This document shows positions 1-8,836 of a stretch of 51,527 nt of DNA, piece after piece. Location: assembly GCA_019247795.1 (NCBI GenBank), contig JAFBAK010000119.1, forward strand, positions 1-51,527. Direction: 5' to 3'. A model generated the notes under the pieces. That model was not told the DNA's origin. It was given only the letters and a program-made list of their open reading frames with translations, and made no database searches. Every line of letters begins with the position of its first letter. Position 1 is the stretch's first letter. Origin of the DNA: Hyphomicrobiales bacterium. GTDB taxonomy: Bacteria; Pseudomonadota; Alphaproteobacteria; Rhizobiales; Beijerinckiaceae. Both the position numbers and the translations under genes were made by a program.

Positions 1-155
1 TGATCGGCATTCTGATCGCGGACTGGGCGCGATTGCTCGTGTTGCTGGTGAATGACCTGCTGCTCTTTCTGGAGCGCCTCTTTGTGAGCTTGGTCGTTCT
101 TAGCCACCGCCCAAGTCATGGCGAGAGCTATCAATCCACCCACAATGAATGGCAT
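1..155 (-). CDS. Small membrane protein, partial (runs off left edge)
   Basis: An open frame starts at the ATG on the minus strand at 155 and continues to the window edge without a stop. It is preceded by an AAGGAAA-type ribosome binding site. The N-terminus (MPFIVGGLIALAMTWAVAKN) is a single hydrophobic segment, followed by a Lys/Glu/Gln/His-rich stretch that looks like the start of a coiled coil. I do not recognise the family. The opposite strand also has an open frame here (33-218), but it lacks a comparable start context. Function unknown. Confidence 0.45.
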   Translation of the reverse strand, partial: MPFIVGGLIALAMTWAVAKNDQAHKEALQKEQQVIHQQHEQSRPVRDQNAD

Positions 156-399
156 CCCCCGGTTTCCTTACATGTCGTCGAAAGAAGCGCCGTAGCAGGC
201 AGAGTCATCGACCTCTGACATAGTTACCATGCCCTCGTCCGCAAGGGGGCAGCCAAGATCGGCTTGGCTGAGAAGAGGCCGCCATTCGCGAACTCTTCGA
301 TGACCAGACACGGGGCGACCGTCAGCTCGCAAGCTGCGCAATCGATATGCGAAGAAGCGAGCGCGAAGCGGAAACGCTTTGGTTTCCGGAGACCACGCC

Positions 400-1710
400 T
401 CACATCCTGGTTGGGCCGGCGACCCGTTGTCGTGCAGCCAAGAGGCTGCGCGCCGTCTCCAACCCGCTCGCAAGCGCAGCTTCGACCGTGCCGACATCCC
501 GGCCCTGATAAAGGGCTTCCCCGGAGAAGAACACGTCATCGCCATTCGAGCCGCGAAGCAGCGACTGTATTTTCCTCGTCTCCAATGTGACGTAGGAATA
601 GGCGCCCTGCGCGAACGGGTCGTTCGCCCAATTGATGGCTCGGGCACTGACGAGATTGCGTTTCAGGTCGGCTTCCGCGACCTCGAAAGCCTTGGCGAGC
701 GAGCTCACCGCGAATTCGACGAGCTTGGTCTCGTCGAGGTGCATCACCGTCTGAATTCGAGAGCCGGACAGCCAACCGGTGAGCACAGGATATTCGGATG
801 GGTACTGTGTCCACCAGGTCGGAATGGCCAAGTCGGTGAACAGGAAGGAGAGATCGGTCAAATCCTTGCCGCCGCCCGTAACCCACCATCTCGCGGTGAA
901 GCGAAGGAGGAACTTCACCACGTTGCCAAATCCCATTCCAGTGGTCATGGCCGCTTTCTGCTGCGCGGGGCGAGGGAGCTCGATCGCGCTCAGAAGGGGG
1001 AGAGGCACGGCAATGATGGCGGCATCACCTTTGTAAGTGCGACCATCGATGCAACGCGCTGTGATTCCTCCGGCGTTCCTCTCGATCGCCTTTACGGGAA
1101 GGCCGAGCTGCATGGAGGCGCCCAGCCCTCGGCATTGGGACGCCAGAAATTCGATGAGCGCACCATAGCCTCCGACGACGCGTCCGTGGTTGCCCAATCC
1201 GCGGCCTACCCATTCGTCGCGCAGCCCGAACGCGCTGGCACGAGCCGGATCGGCAGCATCATAACCCTCGACCATCCGTAGAATGACTCGTCGCAACTCA
1301 TCATGTTGCTTTCCTGAAAAGTGCCTTTCGATGAGTTCCAAAACCGATAAATCGGACTCCAGCTCGCTCAAAATCTGAAACAGGCCATCTGTGTCCGGAC
1401 CAGTGGCATCCGCCTTCGAAAAGATCCCATCGCGAACGTTCCATCGCACTCCCTCGATGGGTGAGATCTTGAGTCCCGCCTCACGCAGCAAAGATCGTGT
1501 CTGCGGCGCTTCTCCGTGGATGAACTCGGGCCCGCCCTCGGCCGCATACCCGAATTCGGACGTCGGCAGCGGATAAATCCGGCCGCCGCAGCGATGGCGG
1601 GCCTCCAGAATCGTCACCCTCTTGCCTGCGCGGAGGAGCTCACGGCAGGCCATCAATCCGGCGGCGCCGGCTCCCACGATCAGAACATGGTCTGGACGCG
1701 TACTCGACAT
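400..1710 (-). CDS. Flavin monoamine oxidase family protein
   Basis: A 436-residue FAD-dependent amine oxidase that would oxidatively deaminate an amine, releasing an aldehyde, ammonia and H2O2. The dinucleotide-binding motif GAGAAG is at residues 13-18, with the ribose-binding Glu at 36 (LEAR) and the family motif RCGGRIY at 40-46. The C-terminal FAD-contact region has FFSGEALYQGRDVGTVEAA. The frame is open up to 1812, but I chose the ATG at 1710 because GCGGAG lies about nine bases upstream and the protein then begins just before the Rossmann strand. It stands alone, divergent from the hydrolase gene at 1891. The substrate (polyamine, tyramine or other) cannot be told from sequence. Confidence 0.85.
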   Translation of the reverse strand: MSSTRPDHVLIVGAGAAGLMACRELLRAGKRVTILEARHRCGGRIYPLPTSEFGYAAEGGPEFIHGEAPQTRSLLREAGLKISPIEGVRWNVRDGIFSKADATGPDTDGLFQILSELESDLSVLELIERHFSGKQHDELRRVILRMVEGYDAADPARASAFGLRDEWVGRGLGNHGRVVGGYGALIEFLASQCRGLGASMQLGLPVKAIERNAGGITARCIDGRTYKGDAAIIAVPLPLLSAIELPRPAQQKAAMTTGMGFGNVVKFLLRFTARWWVTGGGKDLTDLSFLFTDLAIPTWWTQYPSEYPVLTGWLSGSRIQTVMHLDETKLVEFAVSSLAKAFEVAEADLKRNLVSARAINWANDPFAQGAYSYVTLETRKIQSLLRGSNGDDVFFSGEALYQGRDVGTVEAALASGLETARSLLAARQRVAGPTRM

Positions 1711-1890
1711 TTTTGCGATCTCCGCGTCATTCATGACCCGCAGGAAAGTGAGCGAGCGGGTGCCTTCACCGAAGGGCAAATTCACAGACTGCCAAGCCCC
1801 GCATGATCCCAAGCAGGCCCTGGCTCCCGCTGAGCTGGTAAAACGAAATTTGAAGAATACCTAATACGATGACGGCATTTGAGGTGGGCG

Positions 1891-2568
1891 ATGCGTAGCA
1901 CCAAGCTTGGTGGTCACCTGTTTCAGCTCACCCGGTTCGGAGCGATCAACGCATACCTCGTCCGCGAGGCCGATGGCTTCACGCTCATCGACACGACGCT
2001 CGGCGGGGCCGCCGATGGTCTGATCGCGGCCGCCGCGGCGGCGGGCGGCGAGATCAAGCGGATTGCTCTCACCCACGGCCATGGCGACCACGTTGGATCG
2101 CTCGATGCGCTTAAGGCTCGGCTCGGTTCGACGGTCCAGATATCGATGGGCGAGCTCGATGCTCGCATACTGGCCGGCGAAACTGTCGTCGAAGGCAAGT
2201 TGCCGGGCAGCTGGCCGAATGTGAAGACAGTACCGGATACTCGCCTTGTCGGCGGCGAAAGGATCGGCAGCCTCGAAGTCGTCGCCACGCCGGGTCACAG
2301 CCCGGGCCATGTCGCTTTCCGCGACATTCGCGACGGCGCCGTCATCGCAGGTGACGTGTTTACCTCGTTCGGAGGTGTTGCCGTGTCCAATCACTTCCAC
2401 TTTCGTTTCCCATTTGCCGCCATGGCGACCTGGGACGGGGGCAAGGACCTCGAATCGGCCCGAGTTGTACGAGCCCTCAACCCGAGCCTGCTCGTGGTCG
2501 GCCATGGGCCCGCGACGCCCTTACCGGCTGCAGCGATGGACGCGGCGATCACGCGAGCGCAGCGTTGA
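1891..2568 (+). CDS. MBL-fold metallo-hydrolase
   Basis: A 225-residue single-domain metallo-beta-lactamase-fold hydrolase. The metal-binding signature HGHGDH gives H62, H64, D66 and H67; further ligands are H136 (TPGHSPGH), D155 (AGDVF) and H205 (VGHGP), so both metal sites look complete. No extra domain and no signal peptide are present, so it should act in the cytoplasm. The ATG at 1891 is preferred over a TTG at 1879 because GAGGTGG sits just upstream of it. The family covers glyoxalase II, lactonases and many others; substrate unknown. It is divergent from the amine oxidase and convergent with the aminotransferase. Confidence 0.85.
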   Translation: MRSTKLGGHLFQLTRFGAINAYLVREADGFTLIDTTLGGAADGLIAAAAAAGGEIKRIALTHGHGDHVGSLDALKARLGSTVQISMGELDARILAGETVVEGKLPGSWPNVKTVPDTRLVGGERIGSLEVVATPGHSPGHVAFRDIRDGAVIAGDVFTSFGGVAVSNHFHFRFPFAAMATWDGGKDLESARVVRALNPSLLVVGHGPATPLPAAAMDAAITRAQR

Positions 2569-2572
2569 TGCC

Positions 2573-2608
2573 CCTCGCGATTTCTCCGTTAGCCGGGCCT
2601 CCGCGAGG
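2573..2608. terminator. Possible bidirectional terminator hairpin
   Basis: Inverted repeat CCTCGCG (2573-2579) / CGCGAGG (2602-2608) with a 22-base loop lies five bases after the hydrolase stop and between two convergent genes. There is no T-run, so this is a weak call based on position and symmetry. Confidence 0.25.
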
Positions 2609-2691
2609 ATCGCTGTCAATCCGCGATATCCTGTGAGCATTGTTGACGGTCACGTTTGGTCTGCTCCAGGTCGGGCCGGCTCTGCTCGCGG

Positions 2692-3789
2692 TCAAAACAG
2701 CCGATTTCGCCAGCCATGGGGATCGGGTGCGCGCCCGAACTGAATGTCGGTCAGGGCCGTTTTCAAGCGCTGTGTCAGCTGTCCGGGCTCAGCGTCGCCG
2801 ATGCTGAAAGCGCGGCTCTTGCCTTTCACCTTCCCGATCGGCGTGATCACAGCGGCCGTGCCGCAGGCGAAGGCCTCGCGGAGCCGCCCGCTCGTCGCAT
2901 CGGCCTGCCACTCGTCGATGGCATAAGGTTGCTCGCGTACGGTCAGTCCCAAATCATGGCCGAGCGTGATCAGCGAATCTCGGGTCACTCCCGGCAGGAT
3001 CGTGCCGGTGAGCGGCGGCGTCTGCAAGGTGCCGTCGTCGAAAATAAAGAAGACGTTCATGCCGCCGAGTTCCTCGACCCATTTCCTTTCGACAGCATCG
3101 AGGAACACGACCTGGTCACAGCCCTCACGAGCCCCCTCCGCCTGAGCTGCAAGGCTCGCCGCATAATTGCCGCCGCATTTCGCAGCCCCGGTGCCGCCTC
3201 GGGCGGCTCGCGTGTAATTCTCGGAGATCCAAAGCGTGACCGCTGCGGCTCCGCCTTTGAAATAGGAGCCGACGGGCGAGGCCACGACGCAATAGAGATA
3301 TTCGGCAGAAGGCTTGGTGCCGAGCGCAACTTCGGTTGCGATCATGAAGGGGCGTAGATAGAGCGCAGCTCCCTCGGCCGACGGGATCCACTCCCGATCG
3401 ACGCTGACGATCTCGCGCACCGATGCAAGGAACATGCTCTCCGGCAAAGGCGCCATGGCCATGCGCTCGGCGGAGTTGCGGAAGCGGCGGGCATTCGCGT
3501 CGGGCCGGAAAAGCGCGGCGCCGCCATCCGGCATGCGATAGGCCTTCAGGCCCTCGAAGATTTCCTGGGAGTAGTGGAACACCATCGAGCCTGGCTCGAG
3601 ACGGACATCGGTCCTCGCCCGAATCTTCCCGTCGTGCCAGCCGCGACCCTCCTTGTATCGGATTGTCACCATGTGATCGGTGAAGACGCGCCCCCAGCCC
3701 GGGTTCCGAAGCAACGCTTCGCGTTCGCCGCGGGCCAACGGCTTCTCGCTTTTCTCGTATGACAGAATCTCTTCGCGCGCCTGATCCAT
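2692..3789 (-). CDS. ilvE: Branched-chain-amino-acid aminotransferase
   Basis: A 365-residue fold-type IV PLP aminotransferase that interconverts leucine, isoleucine or valine with their 2-oxo acids using 2-oxoglutarate. The PLP lysine is K204 in AAKCGGNYAAS; the N-terminal substrate region FHYSQEIFEGLKAYR (71-85) and the later EELGGMNVFF segment are typical of the longer (about 360 aa) BCAT class found in bacteria and mitochondria. The C-terminus RAPDPHGW is also a family hallmark. Start at 3789 has GGATGAGGG directly upstream. Single gene; mntR lies upstream on the same strand 213 bases away. Confidence 0.93.
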   Translation of the reverse strand: MDQAREEILSYEKSEKPLARGEREALLRNPGWGRVFTDHMVTIRYKEGRGWHDGKIRARTDVRLEPGSMVFHYSQEIFEGLKAYRMPDGGAALFRPDANARRFRNSAERMAMAPLPESMFLASVREIVSVDREWIPSAEGAALYLRPFMIATEVALGTKPSAEYLYCVVASPVGSYFKGGAAAVTLWISENYTRAARGGTGAAKCGGNYAASLAAQAEGAREGCDQVVFLDAVERKWVEELGGMNVFFIFDDGTLQTPPLTGTILPGVTRDSLITLGHDLGLTVREQPYAIDEWQADATSGRLREAFACGTAAVITPIGKVKGKSRAFSIGDAEPGQLTQRLKTALTDIQFGRAPDPHGWRNRLF

Positions 3790-4002
3790 CCCTCATCCAT
3801 TCGTGATTAGAGGCCGTGAGGTCCAGAAATTATCGGCTGCCGGGACGCGTTCTTCAAGAGGCGAGATCACGCACAAGGAAGCTGCTGCGTCCATGACGTT
3901 ACGGGAATGCGCTGGTCGAAGCAGGAGAGGCAGTCGCGCGCTTCGATTCCGGAGCCATGGCGATTTGCCCGAAACCCGAAGCCATTCGCTCCAAAGCTCG
4001 GC

Positions 4003-4470
4003 TCAACTCTTCTCTTCTCGCGCGATGAAATTCGCGAAAGCCATCAAAGTTTGTGCGCTGACATGATGCTCGATCCCTTCGGCGTCGCGCCGAGCGATGT
4101 CGCCATCCACGCCGAGCGCCCGCAAGAACGTTTCGACCAATTGATGGCGGTCACGGCTGCGCTTGGCGAGCTCGTGGCCGAGCTGCGTGAGGAAGACGCC
4201 ACGATAGGGTTTTTGCGAAACGAAGCCCTCTTCGACCAGTCGCTTGAGCATTTTGGCGACCGTCGGCTGGGCGACCCCGAGACGGGCCGCGATATCCACT
4301 TGGCGGGCTTCCCCCCCATCGGAGATGAGATCGGCGATGAGCTCGATATAATCCTCGATGAGCTCCACACGTCGCGCTTCACGCGCCTGCCTGAAATTTT
4401 CGACTTGGGCTTCCGTGTCAACAAGCACGGCATGCTCTGGACCGGCACGCGGGCGAGGCTGACCCTTCAT
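4003..4470 (-). CDS. mntR: Manganese-responsive transcriptional regulator MntR (DtxR family)
   Basis: A 155-residue DtxR-family repressor that binds Mn(II) and shuts off manganese uptake genes. It closely follows the E. coli MntR pattern: an N-terminal winged helix with [25 protein letters not shown], then RGVFLT, then the metal/dimerisation helix with [11 protein letters not shown]. The GIEHHV segment carries metal ligands in this family. The frame is open upstream to a TTG at 4545, but that extension is translated from a 20-base tandem repeat in shifting frames and is not protein-like, so the ATG at 4470 is preferred. No mntH or other Mn transporter gene is in the window. The upstream DNA carries an MntR-like operator over a good promoter, which suggests autoregulation. 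Confidence 0.93.
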   Translation of the reverse strand: MKGQPRPRAGPEHAVLVDTEAQVENFRQAREARRVELIEDYIELIADLISDGGEARQVDIAARLGVAQPTVAKMLKRLVEEGFVSQKPYRGVFLTQLGHELAKRSRDRHQLVETFLRALGVDGDIARRDAEGIEHHVSAQTLMAFANFIAREEKS

Positions 4471-4480
4471 GGATTGTGCC

Positions 4481-4550
4481 GGACTCCAAGGGACTCGAGG
4501 AGCAACTTTGGGACTCGAGGAGCAACTTTGGGACTCAAGGAGCAACTTTT
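4481..4550. repeat. Three 20-bp tandem repeats in the mntR leader
   Basis: The unit ggactcgaggagcaactttg occurs at 4491-4510, 4511-4530 and 4531-4550. The third copy differs by one base inside (caagg for cgagg) and at the last base. A half unit, ggactccaag, precedes at 4481-4490. From the predicted minus-strand promoter, the array makes up most of the mntR 5' leader, ending about ten bases before the start codon. Twenty is not a multiple of three, so the array is unlikely to be coding. Confidence 0.9.
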
Positions 4551-4576
4551 ATAGCATGTGCTAAATATGCTCACAA
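4548..4576 (-). promoter_or_regulatory. mntR promoter (sigma-70 type)
   Basis: Read on the minus strand, TTGTGA (4576-4571) and TATAAA (4553-4548) are separated by 17 bases. Transcription would start near 4541, inside the tandem repeats. The MntR-like operator overlaps the spacer and the -10 box, the usual geometry for repression. Confidence 0.6.
4552..4563. promoter_or_regulatory. Probable MntR operator
   Basis: The palindrome TAGCA-TG-TGCTA sits in the context TTATAGCATGTGCTAAATA. It resembles the E. coli MntR box, whose core is ATAGC...GCTAT. It lies beside mntR itself and covers the -10 region of the predicted mntR promoter, so autorepression by Mn-loaded MntR is inferred. It could also affect the divergent carboxylase gene. 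Confidence 0.65.
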
Positions 4577-4672
4577 CGGGGCGCTCGATGCAGGAAGTCC
4601 GCGCCTTCGATGGTGGACGCGCGACGCCTCCTCCCCTAAATGCAAGCTCCCTGCATGCGTGACGGGGCTGCC

Positions 4673-6682
4673 GTGTTCACGAAGATCCTGATCGCCAATC
4701 GCGGCGAGATCGCCTGCCGCATCATCAAGACCGCAAAGCGTCTCGGCATCCGCACTGTCGCGGTGTTCTCGGATGCCGATCGCGACGCATTGCATGTGGA
4801 GATGGCCGATGAGGCGGTGGCGATCGGCGCCGCGCCGGCCGCCGAAAGCTATCTTTCGATCGAGCGCATCATCGACGCCTGCAGGCAAACGGGCGCCGAA
4901 GCCGTGCATCCCGGATATGGATTTCTTTCCGAGCGCCCGGCCTTTGCCGAGGCGCTCGCCGCGGCAGGCATCGTCTTCATCGGTCCCAACCCGCGCGCCA
5001 TTGCGGCCATGGGCGACAAAATCGAATCGAAGAAATTCGCCGCCGCCGCCAAGGTCTCCACGGTCCCCGGCCATCTCGGCGTGATCGAGAATGATACCCA
5101 GGCGCTGCGCATTGCCGACGAGATCGGCTATCCGGTGATGATCAAGGCGTCGGCGGGCGGCGGCGGCAAGGGCATGCGCATCGCTTTCCGGCGCGAGGAA
5201 GTGGCAGAAGGGTTGGCGCGCGCGCGCTCGGAGGCGAAATCCTCGTTCGGAGATGATCGCGTCTTCATCGAGAAGTTCATCCTCGATCCGCGGCATGTCG
5301 AGATCCAGGTGCTCGGCGACAAGCATGGCCATGTGATCCATCTCGGAGAACGGGAATGCTCGATCCAGCGGCGCAATCAAAAGGTTCTCGAGGAGGCGCC
5401 GAGCCCGCTGCTCGATGCCAAGACGCGAGCTGCCATGGGAGCGCAAGCCGTCGCGCTCGCCAAAGCGGTCGGCTATGATTCAGCGGGCACGGTCGAGTTC
5501 GTCGCGGGGCAAGATCGCTCTTTCTTCTTCCTCGAGATGAACACCCGGCTGCAGGTCGAGCATCCCGTGACCGAGATGGTCACCGGCATCGATCTCGTCG
5601 AGGAGATGATCCGCGTCGCCGCGGGGGAGAAGCTGCGCCTGCGTCAGGAGGATGTGAAGCTCAAGGGATGGGCGATCGAATCGCGCATCTATGCCGAGGA
5701 TCCGACGCGCAACTTTCTTCCTTCGATCGGTCGGCTCACCACTTATCGGCCTCCGCGCGAAGGTAAGCTCGGCGCCGGGACCGTGCGCAATGATGCCGGT
5801 GTTCGCGAAGGCGCAGAGATTTCGATTTATTACGATCCGATGATTGCCAAGCTCGTGACGCATGCGCCGACGCGAGCGCAGGCCATCGCGACCCAGGCGC
5901 TGGCGCTCGATGCCTTCGCGCTCGAGGGCATCCGCCACAACATGCCGTTCTTGTCGGCCGTCATGCGCCACCCGCGCTGGCAAGAAGGGCGATTGTCGAC
6001 CGGCTTCATTGCCGAGGAGTTTCCGAAGGGCTTCTGGCTCACGCCGCCGAGCGGTGCCGCGGCGCGCGCCGTCGCCGCGGTGGCATTGGCGCTCGACGAC
6101 ATCTCGAATGCGCGCAAGCGCAAGATTGCGGGACAGATGCCCGGGTGGCGCGTCGCCGAATTTGCGACGGAGCGCGTGGTGAAGATCGGCCAAGAGGAAT
6201 TCGCCGCAACGGTGCACCGGGAAGGCTCGGAGACGGTAGTCGATTTCTCGGCCCCCCAATCCGGCCCGGTGAGGCTCGCCTCGAATTGGCATCCGGGTGA
6301 GCCGAGCTTCGTCGGCACGATCGACGGCAACGCCGTCGCGATGCAGCTTCGTCCCATCCTCAACGGCATGGCGATCGGTCACGCGGGCACCGAAGTCGAG
6401 GCTCGCGTCTATACGCGCCGCGAGGCTGAGCTCGCCGCCAAGATGCCGCTGAAAATGCTGGCGGGCGCGGGCACGGCTTTGCGCTGCCCGATGCCCGGTC
6501 TCGTCAAATCAATCTCCGTGAAACCTGGCCAGGAGGTGAAGGTCGGCGACATGCTGTGCATCGTCGAGGCGATGAAGATGGAGAATGTCCTGCGTGCCGA
6601 GCGTGACGCCGTGGTGAAGGCGCTGCGCGCCAAGGAAGGCGACACTCTTGGGGTCGACGCGGTCATCATGGAATTTGAATGA
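4673..6682 (+). CDS. pccA: Propionyl-CoA carboxylase, biotin-containing alpha subunit
   Basis: A 669-residue acyl-CoA carboxylase alpha chain, joining biotin carboxylase and biotin carboxyl carrier domains. It makes carboxybiotin from bicarbonate and ATP and passes the carboxyl group to propionyl-CoA on a partner beta subunit. The start MFTKILIANRGEIACR is the family norm and uses GTG at 4673; upstream in-frame ATGs at 4640 and 4655 would add unconserved residues. The ATP-grasp glycine loop SAGGGGKGM, the catalytic ERECSIQRRNQK and the FLEMNTRLQVEHPVTE motif are present. Biotin attaches to K635 in EAMKMEN. The middle region (RHNMPFLSAVMRHPRWQEGRLSTGFI) matches PccA rather than MccA. No beta subunit gene is in the window. 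Confidence 0.9.
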   Translation: MFTKILIANRGEIACRIIKTAKRLGIRTVAVFSDADRDALHVEMADEAVAIGAAPAAESYLSIERIIDACRQTGAEAVHPGYGFLSERPAFAEALAAAGIVFIGPNPRAIAAMGDKIESKKFAAAAKVSTVPGHLGVIENDTQALRIADEIGYPVMIKASAGGGGKGMRIAFRREEVAEGLARARSEAKSSFGDDRVFIEKFILDPRHVEIQVLGDKHGHVIHLGERECSIQRRNQKVLEEAPSPLLDAKTRAAMGAQAVALAKAVGYDSAGTVEFVAGQDRSFFFLEMNTRLQVEHPVTEMVTGIDLVEEMIRVAAGEKLRLRQEDVKLKGWAIESRIYAEDPTRNFLPSIGRLTTYRPPREGKLGAGTVRNDAGVREGAEISIYYDPMIAKLVTHAPTRAQAIATQALALDAFALEGIRHNMPFLSAVMRHPRWQEGRLSTGFIAEEFPKGFWLTPPSGAAARAVAAVALALDDISNARKRKIAGQMPGWRVAEFATERVVKIGQEEFAATVHREGSETVVDFSAPQSGPVRLASNWHPGEPSFVGTIDGNAVAMQLRPILNGMAIGHAGTEVEARVYTRREAELAAKMPLKMLAGAGTALRCPMPGLVKSISVKPGQEVKVGDMLCIVEAMKMENVLRAERDAVVKALRAKEGDTLGVDAVIMEFE

Positions 6683-6697
6683 GATCGGAGCGGCCGC

Positions 6698-7162
6698 ATG
6701 CGCCTCTATTTTGCTTTCGGTGCCAATATGGACGTTGCGGGAATGGCGCGGCGCTGTCCCGCCGCGCAGCCGGTCGGCGCGGCGCGCCTCATCGATCATC
6801 GCTTCGCCATTGTGCGTCCCGGATTTGCGACGGTCATCGAGGCACCCGGCGCGACCGTGCATGGTGTGCTCTGGCGTCTCAGCAGCCGCGACATCAACGT
6901 GCTCGACGCCTATGAGAATATCTCGTCGGGGCTCTACGGCCGTGCCGAAAAGCCGGTGCGTCACGACGCGCGGACTGTGCGGGCCTTGACGTATTTCGTT
7001 TGGGAGCCGAAGCCGGGTCGGCCGAAGCCTGGCTATCTCGAGGATTGCGTCTTGCCCGCCGCGCGGCATTGGAAATTGCCGCAAGCCTATATTCGCGCGC
7101 TCGAGGCCTTCGTGGTCACCGCCGGCGCGCGAACACCGTGGAGCGAAACGAAACCCGTGTGA
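6698..7162 (+). CDS. Gamma-glutamylcyclotransferase-like (AIG2/GGCT) protein
   Basis: A 154-residue protein of the gamma-glutamylcyclotransferase fold. The substrate-binding loop YFAFGANM is at residues 4-11, and E73 in AYENI is at the place of the catalytic acid. The enzyme family releases 5-oxoproline from gamma-glutamyl compounds, but many bacterial members are uncharacterised. It starts 15 bases after pccA and is followed closely by a GNAT gene, so the three may be co-transcribed; no functional link is obvious. Confidence 0.8.
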   Translation: MRLYFAFGANMDVAGMARRCPAAQPVGAARLIDHRFAIVRPGFATVIEAPGATVHGVLWRLSSRDINVLDAYENISSGLYGRAEKPVRHDARTVRALTYFVWEPKPGRPKPGYLEDCVLPAARHWKLPQAYIRALEAFVVTAGARTPWSETKPV

Positions 7163-7194
7163 GAGCGGGTGATCTTTGATAGAGGAGGCAGGCT

Positions 7195-7647
7195 TTGCCC
7201 AGCTCTTTCGCCGTCAGGCTCGTTGCACCCGAGGACCGCAAACGGTGGGAACCGCTGTGGCGCGGCTATCAGCGGTTCTACAAGGTCGACCTTTCGCCCG
7301 AGGTGACCGAGACGACATGGCGACGCTTCTTCGACGGCCTCGAGCCGATGCACGCGCTCGTCGCCGAGGACGGCGCCGAGCTTGTCGGCATCGTGCATTA
7401 CCTTTTCCATCGCTCGACCTGGATGGTCGGGCCGATCTGCTATCTTCAGGACCTTTTCACGGCCGAGAAGGCGCGCGGCAGGGGCGTCGGCAAGGCGCTG
7501 ATCGAAGAGGTCTATGCGCGCGCCCGGGCCTGCGGAGCGACACGCGTCTACTGGCACACCCACGAGACGAACGCGACGGCGCGCTCGCTTTACGACCGGG
7601 TCGCCACGCTTTCCGGTTTCGTGCAATACCGCAATGAGATCCGGTGA
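7195..7647 (+). CDS. GNAT family N-acetyltransferase
   Basis: A 150-residue acetyltransferase. The acetyl-CoA pyrophosphate loop is RGRGVGK at 94-100, followed by the helix ALIEEVYARA and the C-terminal THETNATARSLYDRVA motif of the fold. The start is TTG at 7195, supported by GAGGAGG seven bases upstream. It follows the GGCT-like gene by 32 bases. Substrate unknown. Confidence 0.85.
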   Translation: MPSSFAVRLVAPEDRKRWEPLWRGYQRFYKVDLSPEVTETTWRRFFDGLEPMHALVAEDGAELVGIVHYLFHRSTWMVGPICYLQDLFTAEKARGRGVGKALIEEVYARARACGATRVYWHTHETNATARSLYDRVATLSGFVQYRNEIR

Positions 7648-7752
7648 CAGCTCCGGGATGCGGCCCACTCTCGAAGTAGGGCGGTTTGCCCGGCGCCCAT
7701 GACTGTGGAAACATGGATCGAAGAGGCGCTCTCGCAAACAAGGGAGAGATTC

Positions 7753-8772
7753 ATGGCGCAATGGTCCTCGGCGCGACTTCCATCGGTGATCGGCCTCGGC
7801 TTGGCGCTGACGATCGGCCACGCGTCATTTGCGCATGCGGCCGAAATCAAACCCGCCGTCGTCTACGATCTCGGCGGTAAATTCGACAAATCTTTCAATG
7901 AAGGCGTGGCGAACGGCGCCATGAAGTTCAAGCAGGATACCGGGATCGATTTTCGCGACTTCGAGATCCAGAACGACGCGCAGCGCGAACAGGCTTTGCG
8001 CCGTTTCGCCCATGACGGCTACTCTCCGATCGTCGCCGTGGGTTTCACTCAGGCGAGCGCGCTCGAGAAGGTCGCGGCCGAGTTCCCCGACATCAAATTC
8101 GCCATCATCGACGCCGTCGTCGAAAAGCCGAACGTCCGCTCGATCGTCTTCAAGGAGCACGAAGGTTCATTCCTCGTCGGACTCATGGCGGCGCTCGCCT
8201 CGAAGAGCGGCAAGATCGGCTTCGTCGGCGGGATGGATATCCCGCTCATCCGCAAATTCGCCTGCGGCTATGTGGAAGGCGCCAAATACGCCAAGCCCGA
8301 TATCGAGGTGATGCAGAACATGACCGGCACGACGGGCGCGGCCTGGAACGATCCGGTCAAGGGTGGCGAGCTCGCGAAGTCGCAGATGGATCGTGGTGCC
8401 GATGTGATCTATCACGCGGCGGGCGGCACCGGCCTCGGCGTGCTGCGGGCGGCCGCCGACGCCGGCAAGCTCGGCATCGGGGTCGATTCGAACCAGGATG
8501 GGCTTTTCCCCGGTCATGTGCTGACCTCGATGCTCAAGCGCGTCGATATCGCGACCTACAACACCTTCACTGACGCCAAGAACGGCCAGTTCTCGCCCGG
8601 CGTCTACGTGCTCGGCTTGAAGGAGAACGGCGTCGCCTACGCTCTCGACGACAACAACAAGGCGCTCGTGACGTCCCAGATCAAGGGAGCGGCCGACAAA
8701 GCGTCCTCCGATATCGTCGCCGGCACGATCAAGGTCCATGACTATATGGCCGATCAGAAGTGCCCCGACTGA
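7753..8772 (+). CDS. BMP-family ABC transporter substrate-binding protein (first copy)
   Basis: A 339-residue periplasmic binding protein of the basic-membrane-protein (PnrA/BmpA) family, which typically binds nucleosides, purines or riboflavin. The N-terminus is a signal peptide of about 29 residues ending ASFAHA. The ligand-site motif GGKFDKSFNEG follows the first strand, as GGxxDxSFN does in PnrA. The ATG at 7753 is chosen because AGGGAGAG lies just upstream. It heads a five-gene importer cluster and shares many identical segments with the next gene (for example IIDAVVEKPNV and GVLRAAADA), so the two are tandem duplicates. Confidence 0.9.
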   Translation: MAQWSSARLPSVIGLGLALTIGHASFAHAAEIKPAVVYDLGGKFDKSFNEGVANGAMKFKQDTGIDFRDFEIQNDAQREQALRRFAHDGYSPIVAVGFTQASALEKVAAEFPDIKFAIIDAVVEKPNVRSIVFKEHEGSFLVGLMAALASKSGKIGFVGGMDIPLIRKFACGYVEGAKYAKPDIEVMQNMTGTTGAAWNDPVKGGELAKSQMDRGADVIYHAAGGTGLGVLRAAADAGKLGIGVDSNQDGLFPGHVLTSMLKRVDIATYNTFTDAKNGQFSPGVYVLGLKENGVAYALDDNNKALVTSQIKGAADKASSDIVAGTIKVHDYMADQKCPD

Positions 8773-8836
8773 GCGTGAAGGCGCAGCCTTGCGAAGGGGC
8801 GAAGAGACCTGCCTTTCCACTTCGGCCGCCGAGCCC

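Noticed and set aside
33-218. Plus-strand frame at the left edge as a gene
   Set aside because: The minus-strand frame has a better ribosome site and a clear membrane helix.
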